Assembly: GCA_030602845.1 (NCBI GenBank)
Contig: JAUVYZ010000005.1
Coordinates: 1 to 21,373 of the forward strand
Source of the DNA: Phycisphaerae bacterium
GTDB lineage: Bacteria > Planctomycetota > Phycisphaerae > Sedimentisphaerales > Anaerobacaceae
DNA: 21,373 nucleotides
Reading direction: 5' to 3'
Of the stretch, positions 14,954 to 21,373 are shown one piece after another. How positions within the stretch are numbered: the first letter of the stretch is position 1; the number at the start of each line of letters is the position of its first letter. The notes below the pieces were generated by a model. It did not search any database. It had not been told where the DNA came from and was given only the letters and a program-made list of their open reading frames with translations. Position numbers and translations under genes: made by a program.

Positions 14954-17248
14954 ATGGGTACTTCTATTAAATGCAGCCCTAAAATCATAACCGCTTTATG
15001 TGTTGCGTTTTTCTTTTCATCTCTGCCGGCAAGTTCAGCTAATGCAATACCAACCGCAGAAGATATTAACAGTCTGGCCGAAACAGCAAGGCTGACCGCC
15101 GATACTTTTATGCGCGAAAGCTTCCAGCTCCGTATGCAATATGAGTTCAGCGGGCAATTTTTGAGCCGGAACGATAAAGAAAATCTGCACACTCTCGCAA
15201 AAAAAGCCACTGACCGGCTGCTGGCAATCGCAGAAAGCCAACGAAAACTAAAAAAGCAAATCGAAGACTATCAAGGAGACGATTGGGACAACAGGTACGG
15301 CTCGACAGGTCTGTGGAGAAGGCTGTCCAGGGACCTTTACGTAACCACTTTAAGTAAGTGTGAAATTGATTTTTATCTTGCCCTTTCATCTCAACCGTTA
15401 CAAAGAAATAAAATATCACAAGGGATACTGGCCCAAATAGATTCATTAACCCAAATCCACAATATAGCGTATTCACAGTTCTTAAAAGCCAGAACCCTCG
15501 CCCTGCTCGCCCGGACGGACCCAAACTATAAACCATTAGCAAAAAAAGAGTTTGATGCGCTTATGGCTCGCTCCGATATGAGCCATTCAACTGTTTTCAG
15601 GATAGCGATAGAGAGAATTAAATTACTCGGCCAAACCAAACCGGCCCAATTAGAGAAACTGGCCAGGGAACTTGCACAAAGCAGTTGCGCCGATGACATT
15701 GAACTGGTTTTATCTCTGGCGTTTCTGCAGCGACAACACGATGCCAACGCCTTTGAAAAAATTGTGCAGCTCCGGCCGGAAACAGAATCTTTTCTCGGCT
15801 CATTGATATTACAGAATCTTTCCTGTCAGATTAAAGCAGGAAAATTGACGGAACAGACCTTACAGCAAATCACTGTCTTTGAAGCAGAGCTCGCCGTACA
15901 AAAAATATGGAATAATATATCCGAAGAACATCAAATACTCCTGAACCATCTAACAGGCACAGAAAAGTTTCAAACGCCTTTGATACTTTACGTCGCCGCA
16001 ATAGCATCCGCAGACTCGTCGCCAACCAGAGCGGTTAAACTGCTGGTAAAGGCAAGTAAACTCCAGCAACAGCAAAAAAGCGAGATGTTAGAAACCTCAG
16101 CCGAGGAAATTGCCGAACAAGCTGCAAAGCTCGCATATAGTCTGTTCGCCCAAAATTCACTTAATTGCCCGACTGTCCTCGAAGCCTTTGAAAACTACTC
16201 TGCAATAGCAAATAAAAAAATCGATGAAGAGCTGGAGTACCTCTACAGTATCGTCCTGAATGATTGCGGCAGAACTACAAAAAGCAAAGAGCTACTGCAA
16301 AAGATAGCTAACCGCTCTGCCGGATACTGGCGCAACAGAGCAAAATTAGACCTCATAATACAGGCAATAGAGCAAGAGCAACAAAACAGCGAGTTACTTG
16401 AGCAGCTAAGAGAATTAATTTTGAACTGCCCTGGCCGGGACAAAAAGAACAATAAATTACGTATGGAGGCAATAACCATTTATTGCCAAACGCTTCTTGA
16501 ATCGCCAGACAAATTGTCAGCCAAAAAAGTGTTAAATATTTTAGACAATGCTGAAACTACCCGCGGCATACGGCTTGACTTTTTCAAAGCAAAAGCACTT
16601 CAACAATTATGCAGGTTAGAGGAGTCGGTCCACTATATGGTTTTGGCTATAAGGATTGACAGCGGCTCACTTGCCGGCGAAGTAATGGAACTGTTGTCTG
16701 AAGTTGTCGATACAATCGACAAGTTACAATTACAAGCGGATGATTTTGACAAAACGATTCATAACTGTAAAAAGCTGGCTGAATTCAGTCATAAATCCAC
16801 TAACGACCGGCAATCAGGTTTGCTTCTAACAGAAATTTCTATACTCGCAGCAGCTAAAGATAAGGAAAAATTATCAGAAGCTGAAAAATTGCTCAACAAT
16901 ATGGCCGGAGACGGCGATGCAAATGATGTCAATTTGCTTCGCTGCCGGGCCAGGTTACTCGCCGAGCAGGGCAGATTCAGCGAGGCGGCTGGATTGTGGG
17001 CGCAAGTTGCCAAAATACGAAAAAGCGAAACTGTTTCAACAAACCAGCGAAGCTGGAAATGGTGGCGGGCCAAGTTTTATGAGCTTCACTGTTGCGCAAA
17101 AATATCACAAATACAAAAAGAGAAAGTCTTACATACCATCGAGGTCCTCGAAAACAGTTTCACCGACATCCCGCCTTTATGGGCTGAAAAACTAAGCTCA
17201 CTAAAACAGCAGTGCCGCCATAGCGAAAAGCAAAATGTAAAACCATAG
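14954..17248 (+). CDS. Large exported alpha-helical repeat (TPR/solenoid-like) protein
   Basis: The 764-residue protein has a signal peptide (residues 1-31: basic start, hydrophobic ALCVAFFFSSL, cleavage after SANA). The rest is almost entirely helical, with TPR-like A/L/Y spacing, for example LLRCRARLLAEQGRFSEAAGLWAQV near 658-682 and ILYVAAIASADSSPTRAVKLL. No enzyme motif is visible. It starts nine bases after the ExbD-like gene and is followed by a strong terminator, so it is the last gene of that unit. A periplasmic scaffold working with the ExbD-like protein is an inference from position and from similar ExbD-plus-TPR arrangements in planctomycetes. I do not recognise a named family. Codon use is more A/T-rich than in the neighbouring oxidoreductase genes. 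Confidence 0.8.
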   Translation: MGTSIKCSPKIITALCVAFFFSSLPASSANAIPTAEDINSLAETARLTADTFMRESFQLRMQYEFSGQFLSRNDKENLHTLAKKATDRLLAIAESQRKLKKQIEDYQGDDWDNRYGSTGLWRRLSRDLYVTTLSKCEIDFYLALSSQPLQRNKISQGILAQIDSLTQIHNIAYSQFLKARTLALLARTDPNYKPLAKKEFDALMARSDMSHSTVFRIAIERIKLLGQTKPAQLEKLARELAQSSCADDIELVLSLAFLQRQHDANAFEKIVQLRPETESFLGSLILQNLSCQIKAGKLTEQTLQQITVFEAELAVQKIWNNISEEHQILLNHLTGTEKFQTPLILYVAAIASADSSPTRAVKLLVKASKLQQQQKSEMLETSAEEIAEQAAKLAYSLFAQNSLNCPTVLEAFENYSAIANKKIDEELEYLYSIVLNDCGRTTKSKELLQKIANRSAGYWRNRAKLDLIIQAIEQEQQNSELLEQLRELILNCPGRDKKNNKLRMEAITIYCQTLLESPDKLSAKKVLNILDNAETTRGIRLDFFKAKALQQLCRLEESVHYMVLAIRIDSGSLAGEVMELLSEVVDTIDKLQLQADDFDKTIHNCKKLAEFSHKSTNDRQSGLLLTEISILAAAKDKEKLSEAEKLLNNMAGDGDANDVNLLRCRARLLAEQGRFSEAAGLWAQVAKIRKSETVSTNQRSWKWWRAKFYELHCCAKISQIQKEKVLHTIEVLENSFTDIPPLWAEKLSSLKQQCRHSEKQNVKP

Positions 17249-17252
17249 CGTA

Positions 17253-17312
17253 TCCCGCACCCATTGAGCGCAGGCTCACGTCTAATGGGTGCGGGACAAA
17301 AGTTTTAATTTT
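17253..17312 (+). terminator. Intrinsic terminator after the solenoid-protein gene
   Basis: TCCCGCACCCATT (17253-17265) pairs perfectly over 13 bases with AATGGGTGCGGGA (17284-17296). The 18-base loop contains GAGC/GCTC, which can add a nested stem. A T-rich stretch (GTTTTAATTTTT) follows a few bases later. It lies five bases after the stop codon. Confidence 0.85.
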
Positions 17313-17362
17313 TAGTTATAGGTTCTTAACTTTAAAAATCTAAGATTAAGGATGATAATAAA

Positions 17363-18979
17363 ATGAATCGAGGCAAAGTCTTTTGTGCATCACTATTCGT
17401 ATGTATAACATTATTCTTCTCTGTCCTTGATATCTACGCTGCGGAGCAATACAAGCAAGTGAGCAGAAATACAATTTCTCGAATCGTGGACGGCAAGCAT
17501 GATAGCGCCGTAAAACAATTTGAAAACTATCTCAAGAAACACCCCGGCGACCTCGAATCTCTGTATGGCCTGGCGGTTGCCTATGCTCAAAAGAAAGATA
17601 TTGGCAAGGCAATGGCCTACGCCAGACAGGCCATTGACGCAGGGCTACCATTCGGCCGTTTCCTCGCCGGCCCCAGGAGTTTGCTGAAACCCCTAACCGA
17701 CAGCACCGAATTTCAGGAATTCTCGAAAAAACACGCCGTCGAGCTCCTGCACGGCCCCATGCTCGGCTGCGTTACCGGCAGCAGCGCAAAATTCTGGGTG
17801 CGCACGGCCAACGAAGTACCCGTGCAAATCATCGTAAGCGCCTCAAAGGCAATGCGCCCGGTCATCAAGTCCACCATTGTAAAAACGGATGCAAGCAAAG
17901 ACTTCACCGCTGTGCTATCTGTGTATGGACTGCGGCAGAATACCCAGTACGATTATTATTTGCTCGTGGACGGCGAGATGGTATCGAGACAACCGTACGG
18001 TTCGCGATGGTCTTTCCACACATTCCCCGCTTCCGGTACGAAAACGAAGTTTCAAATCGGCTTCGGCGGCGGAGCAGGATATACGCCTCAGCACGAAAGA
18101 ATGTGGAAGACGATTGCCGCACACAAGCCGCTTGCATTTCTTCTTCTCGGCGACAACGTCTATATCGACAATCCGACAAGAACAGCCGTCCAGCAATACT
18201 GCTATTATCGCCGTCAGAGCCGACCTGAATTTCGAAGATTCACCGCCTCCACAGCCGTTTATGCCATCTGGGACGACCACGACTTTACCACAAATGACAA
18301 ATGGGGCGGCCCCGAAATCGACAAACCAGAGTGGAAGATTCCCGTCTGGCGCACATTCCGCAACAACTGGAACAACCCCTACTACGCCGGAGGAGAAAAC
18401 CAACCCGGTTGCTGGTTCGATTTTACCATCGGCAACGTGGACTTCTTTATGCTCGACGGACGATACTACCGTATGAAACCCAAAAGCAAGAATCCCTCTA
18501 TGCTCGGCGACGTCCAGAAAAAATGGCTGTTCAAAAAACTCAAGTCCTCTACGGCCACCTTCAAAGTTCTCGCCTCGCCCGTGCCCTGGGCCTTCGGCGC
18601 CAAGCCCGGCAGCCTCGACCCCTGGCAGGGATACAAGCAGGAACGCGAAGAAATCTTTTCCTTTCTCGAAGCCAACAAAATTGACGGCGTAATTCTTCTC
18701 TCAGCCGACCGTCATCGCTCCGATATCTGGAAGATTGAACGCCCGAATAGATATGCGTTGTATGAGTTCGAAAGTTCAAAGCTCACCAACATCCACACGC
18801 ACAAACTAATGCCGGGTGCTTTATTCGGCTACAATAAGAAATGCTCGTTCGGATTGCTCTCATTCGATACGACAATACCGGATCCACAAGTAACTTACCG
18901 GATTATCAGTATTGATAACGAGGTCATCTACACGTTCTCGCTCAAGAGCAGTCAACTAACACACAAAAAAGCAAAATAA
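17363..18979 (+). CDS. Exported TPR-PhoD family alkaline phosphatase/phosphodiesterase
   Basis: The 538-residue protein begins with a signal peptide (residues 1-27, ending DIYAAEQ). Residues 33-95 hold TPR-like helices (FENYLKKHPGDLESLYGLAVAYAQ, then GKAMAYARQAIDAG). Residues 128-220 match the fibronectin-like PhoD N-terminal domain (GPMLGCVTGSSAKFWVRT). The PhoD metallophosphatase domain follows: LLGDNVYID (262-269), WDDHDF (303-308) and LLSADRHRSD (445-454). PhoD enzymes use Ca/Fe to hydrolyse phosphomonoesters and diesters outside the cytoplasm; their signal is often Tat-type, but here it looks Sec-like. ATG 17363 has AAGGATGA about nine bases upstream. It stands alone between a terminator and the clpX promoter. 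Confidence 0.88.
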   Translation: MNRGKVFCASLFVCITLFFSVLDIYAAEQYKQVSRNTISRIVDGKHDSAVKQFENYLKKHPGDLESLYGLAVAYAQKKDIGKAMAYARQAIDAGLPFGRFLAGPRSLLKPLTDSTEFQEFSKKHAVELLHGPMLGCVTGSSAKFWVRTANEVPVQIIVSASKAMRPVIKSTIVKTDASKDFTAVLSVYGLRQNTQYDYYLLVDGEMVSRQPYGSRWSFHTFPASGTKTKFQIGFGGGAGYTPQHERMWKTIAAHKPLAFLLLGDNVYIDNPTRTAVQQYCYYRRQSRPEFRRFTASTAVYAIWDDHDFTTNDKWGGPEIDKPEWKIPVWRTFRNNWNNPYYAGGENQPGCWFDFTIGNVDFFMLDGRYYRMKPKSKNPSMLGDVQKKWLFKKLKSSTATFKVLASPVPWAFGAKPGSLDPWQGYKQEREEIFSFLEANKIDGVILLSADRHRSDIWKIERPNRYALYEFESSKLTNIHTHKLMPGALFGYNKKCSFGLLSFDTTIPDPQVTYRIISIDNEVIYTFSLKSSQLTHKKAK

Positions 18980-19015
18980 GGATGGTGCAAAGAATAGTGC
19001 AACTCACTAAATAAC

Positions 19016-19044
19016 TTGCATAAATAGCTGCGATGAACTATAAT
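19016..19044 (+). promoter_or_regulatory. Sigma70-type promoter of clpX
   Basis: TTGCAT (19016-19021) and a perfect TATAAT (19039-19044) are 17 bases apart, predicting a start near 19051 and a leader of about 40 bases before ATG 19092. No heat-shock operator was recognised. Confidence 0.6.
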
Positions 19045-19091
19045 ATGTAAAATGCAAAAACCAGATTTAATTTGCGAATAGGAACATAATA

Positions 19092-20363
19092 ATGGCCAAG
19101 CGAACGAATAGTAAAAAACCCAAGGTCATCTGCAGCTTCTGCGGCCGGTCGGCAACCCGGGCCGATGCCTTCATAGAAGGACCGAACAGGGTCTTTATCT
19201 GTCCGGAATGCGTCGAGCTGTGCCACAACATCATCCAGCAAGACCACAAACGACTCACCAGGCAGGTCATCGGTCTGAAAGAAATGCCCAGGCCCAGAGA
19301 AATAAAGGAATATCTCGACCAATATGTAATTGGGCAGGAACACGCCAAAAAATATATCTCAGTCGCCGTTCACAACCACTATAAACGCCTTCTACACAGC
19401 GATAGTGACGACAGCGATGTTGAAATAGACAAATCCAATGTTCTCTTAATCGGCCCGACCGGCTCCGGCAAAACGCTGCTTGCCCGCACCCTCGCCCGCA
19501 AATTGGAAGTGCCGTTCGCAATATGCGATGCAACCACCGTTACCGAGGCCGGGTACGTCGGCGAAGACGTCGAAAACTTCCTGCTGCGACTGCTGCAGTC
19601 CGCCGACTACGATATAGAAGCCGCCCAGCGGGGAATTGTCTATATCGATGAAATAGATAAGGTCGGCAAAACCACCCAGAACGTTTCGATTACCAGAGAC
19701 GTCTCCGGCGAAGGCGTCCAGCAGGCACTGTTGAAAATGCTCGAAGGAACTATCGCCAATATCCCGCCGCAGGGCGGAAGAAAGCATCCGGAACAATCTT
19801 ACATACAAATTGACACCACGCAGATACTTTTTATATGCGGCGGAACCTTCGTGGGTCTGGAAAATATCGTCAAGAAACGACTCGGCAAAAAAATGATCGG
19901 ATTCGATTCAGAGTTGTCCAGGCAAACCGACGAAAAAACCGAGTACAGCGATATAATTCAGCAGGTCGTACCCGAAGATATCATCGAGTATGGAATGATT
20001 CCTGAAATGGTGGGCAGACTCCCCGTAATTACCACCCTCTCCGCTCTCGATGAAGATGCGCTCATAGACATACTAACCAAACCGAAAAATACGCTGCAGA
20101 AGCAGTATCAAAGATTTTTCGAGATGGAAAATGCCAAGCTTGAATTCACAGACGACGCCTTACACGCACTGGCACAGAAGGCCCTCAAGCGCGACACCGG
20201 TGCCAGGGCATTGCGCGCGATTGCCGAGGAGCTGATGGTTGATTTGATGTATCAACTGCCGGAAGAGCCCAAGCCCGCAAAATACGTAATTACCCGTGAC
20301 ATTGTCGAAGGCAAAGCCGATTTGTTCACCGCAAGACAAAAAGCAAAAAAAGAATCCGCATAG
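19092..20363 (+). CDS. clpX: ATP-dependent Clp protease ATP-binding subunit ClpX
   Basis: ClpX is the AAA+ hexameric unfoldase that selects tagged proteins and feeds them to ClpP. The 423 residues are the normal length. Visible in order are the N-terminal zinc finger (Cys14/Cys17/Cys37/Cys40), Walker A GPTGSGKT (121-128), pore loop GYVG (154-157), Walker B VYIDEID (183-189), the RKH pore element (230-232), the ClpP-docking IGF loop (269-271) and GMIPEMVGRLPV, which carries the sensor/arginine-finger region. The intact IGF loop implies a ClpP partner elsewhere; neither clpP nor tig adjoins it here, unlike the usual tig-clpP-clpX order. ATG 19092 has AGGAA upstream. It has its own promoter and converges on the ExbD gene. 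Confidence 0.97.
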   Translation: MAKRTNSKKPKVICSFCGRSATRADAFIEGPNRVFICPECVELCHNIIQQDHKRLTRQVIGLKEMPRPREIKEYLDQYVIGQEHAKKYISVAVHNHYKRLLHSDSDDSDVEIDKSNVLLIGPTGSGKTLLARTLARKLEVPFAICDATTVTEAGYVGEDVENFLLRLLQSADYDIEAAQRGIVYIDEIDKVGKTTQNVSITRDVSGEGVQQALLKMLEGTIANIPPQGGRKHPEQSYIQIDTTQILFICGGTFVGLENIVKKRLGKKMIGFDSELSRQTDEKTEYSDIIQQVVPEDIIEYGMIPEMVGRLPVITTLSALDEDALIDILTKPKNTLQKQYQRFFEMENAKLEFTDDALHALAQKALKRDTGARALRAIAEELMVDLMYQLPEEPKPAKYVITRDIVEGKADLFTARQKAKKESA

Positions 20364-20393
20364 AGCTTGTCTGCCGGCAATTGGGCTTCAAAA

Positions 20394-20831
20394 TTACTCC
20401 GAGCCAGTCCGCTCGCCCCTTGAGACTGCCAACTGGATGTCCGTTGCGCTGCTTTGAGCAACAGCCGCAAGGGCATATTGGGCCTCACCAAAACAAATAC
20501 CCTTATCAATACGCAAGGTAACGACCCTGCGCTCCGGCGGCAAACCTCGCAAACGAACATCTATCAATTCAGCAAGTTTATCAACTACGTCGATAAAGCT
20601 TGATGTGCTAATTTTTTCTGAGCCGACCGCAAAATCGATGTTCTCCCCGGTTGTCTTCATAACGGTAACCGTAGTCACCTGGACCCCGGGTTCGGAGTCG
20701 CTTTGGGCGAACTCGCAGCCGTCCGGAACGGTAACCGGAAAATTCTCAGCTTCGATGAACTGACAAACCACCAGAAAAAATATAATAAGCAAAAACACAA
20801 TATCTATAATCGGCGTCATATTAAAAGACAT
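20394..20831 (-). CDS. ExbD/TolR family biopolymer transport protein
   Basis: The 145-residue protein has almost no cytoplasmic part: MSFNMTPIIDIVFLLIIFFLVVCQF places the proton-linked Asp10 in a single membrane helix near the N-terminus. A periplasmic domain follows, with VTVPDG, then RVVTLRIDKGICFGEAQYALAAVAQ, the usual ExbD beta-alpha pattern. With ExbB it would convert proton-motive force into periplasmic work. The start ATG 20831 has AAGGA about nine bases upstream, and its channel partner ends 34 bases upstream on the same strand, so the two form an operon. Its stop is 30 bases from the clpX stop, tail to tail. Confidence 0.88.
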   Translation of the reverse strand: MSFNMTPIIDIVFLLIIFFLVVCQFIEAENFPVTVPDGCEFAQSDSEPGVQVTTVTVMKTTGENIDFAVGSEKISTSSFIDVVDKLAELIDVRLRGLPPERRVVTLRIDKGICFGEAQYALAAVAQSSATDIQLAVSRGERTGSE

Positions 20832-20865
20832 AGGCCTTTTCCTTTTATCCGGGACCCTCTTATTA

Positions 20866-21373
20866 TCACGGGCGCAGAGACTTGTGAACGGTCTCCACCG
20901 GCTTTACTTCAAGCTCGCGAATCGGCTGTTTTGGTTTTGGCTGTTCAGACTGCTTTTGCCTTTTGAGGCTGCGCCTTATTTCGGGTATAATACTCTCAGC
21001 TTCTACTACCGCATCGCTCACCAGCATCTCAATCCGGTTTCGAAACACGCCGTGTATCGCCAACGCCGGTATTGCAATAAACAGGCCCCAAAAGGTTGTC
21101 ACCAGGGCAACGGAAATCCCCTCGGCCAATTGTGCCGGCTGCGGCTGACCGCCGGCCAGCACAATGGCGTTGAACAGTTTTATCATCCCGAAAACCGTCC
21201 CGAACAAACCTACCATCGGCGAAACATTGCCAATCAGATTGACCCATTCAATCCTGCGCAAAAGCCCCCAGGCCTGCTCCTGAAGCGACTCGGCAAGCAC
21301 GTTTCGCATCCGGAACCAATCGCCCCTGCCCTGCGTAACCGCCTTGACAACTGCGATGCTGACAAAATCATTT
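20866..21373 (-). CDS. MotA/TolQ/ExbB proton-channel protein, 3' part
   Basis: The reading frame is open to the window end (from base 21372 on the minus strand), so the N-terminus is missing; 168 residues are seen. The core WVNLIGNVSPMVGLFGTVFGMI and, later, ISVALVTTFWGLFIAIPALAI form the last two membrane helices that line the pore in ExbB/TolQ. The tail is charged and proline-rich (KQSEQPKPKQPIREL). It forms the inner-membrane proton channel with the ExbD encoded just downstream. Which outer-membrane or periplasmic partner it drives is not visible. Confidence 0.9.
   Translation of the reverse strand, partial: NDFVSIAVVKAVTQGRGDWFRMRNVLAESLQEQAWGLLRRIEWVNLIGNVSPMVGLFGTVFGMIKLFNAIVLAGGQPQPAQLAEGISVALVTTFWGLFIAIPALAIHGVFRNRIEMLVSDAVVEAESIIPEIRRSLKRQKQSEQPKPKQPIRELEVKPVETVHKSLRP

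Noticed and set aside
1..21373. tRNA, rRNA, CRISPR array, IS element, integrase or phage genes
   Set aside because: None was seen on either strand by reading; the only insertion-like signals are the scpB tail duplication and the short repeats.

Overview
The window looks like part of the chromosome of an anaerobic planctomycete-type bacterium, probably of the Phycisphaerae/Sedimentisphaerales kind. This is an inference from gene content, not a phylogenetic test. The signs are a four-subunit ferredoxin-linked 2-oxoacid oxidoreductase, an exported polysaccharide lyase-esterase fusion, secreted phosphoesterases, ExbB/ExbD proton-channel genes, and runs of an AATATCGAATGTCGAATG-type dispersed repeat. 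GC content is moderate. TGA serves as the normal stop for several genes, so the standard bacterial code applies.

Bases 1-4107 (+): the 3' end of a class IV aminotransferase, a Nif3-family gene and scpB are chained by ATGA overlaps. A membrane-anchored C39-type cysteine peptidase follows. It is bracketed by scpB's own 3' end and a diverged second copy of that 3' end (3013-3087). Next comes an exported calcineurin-like metallophosphoesterase whose frame is interrupted by one TGA, exactly inside the metal-binding D-x-H motif, with a small hairpin just downstream.

Bases 4104-7522 (-): a 989-residue heparinase II/III-like lyase fused to an acetylxylan-esterase-like hydrolase, and upstream of it a small BamE-like lipoprotein.

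Bases 7523-11575: an amino-sugar block. A nagB-like gene (+), with its own sigma70-type promoter and a palindromic in-frame insertion, converges on a nagA-like gene plus a galactokinase-family GHMP kinase (-). Together they suggest catabolism of N-acetylated or amino hexoses, perhaps from the polysaccharides attacked by the lyase-esterase.

Bases 11700-17312 (+): a tightly packed operon of ferredoxin (delta), alpha, beta and gamma subunits of a 2-oxoacid:ferredoxin oxidoreductase, then an ExbD/TolR-like protein and a large exported alpha-solenoid protein, closed by a strong intrinsic terminator at 17253-17296.

Bases 17363-21373: an exported TPR-PhoD phosphodiesterase/phosphatase (+), clpX (+) with a near-consensus promoter, and, convergent with it, an ExbB/MotA-TolQ channel gene (cut by the window end) and its ExbD partner (-). 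No tRNA, rRNA, CRISPR array, IS element or integrase was seen. No stretch longer than about 225 bases lacks a gene; the two longest gaps (7523-7744 and 11576-11775) hold promoters and an inverted repeat.
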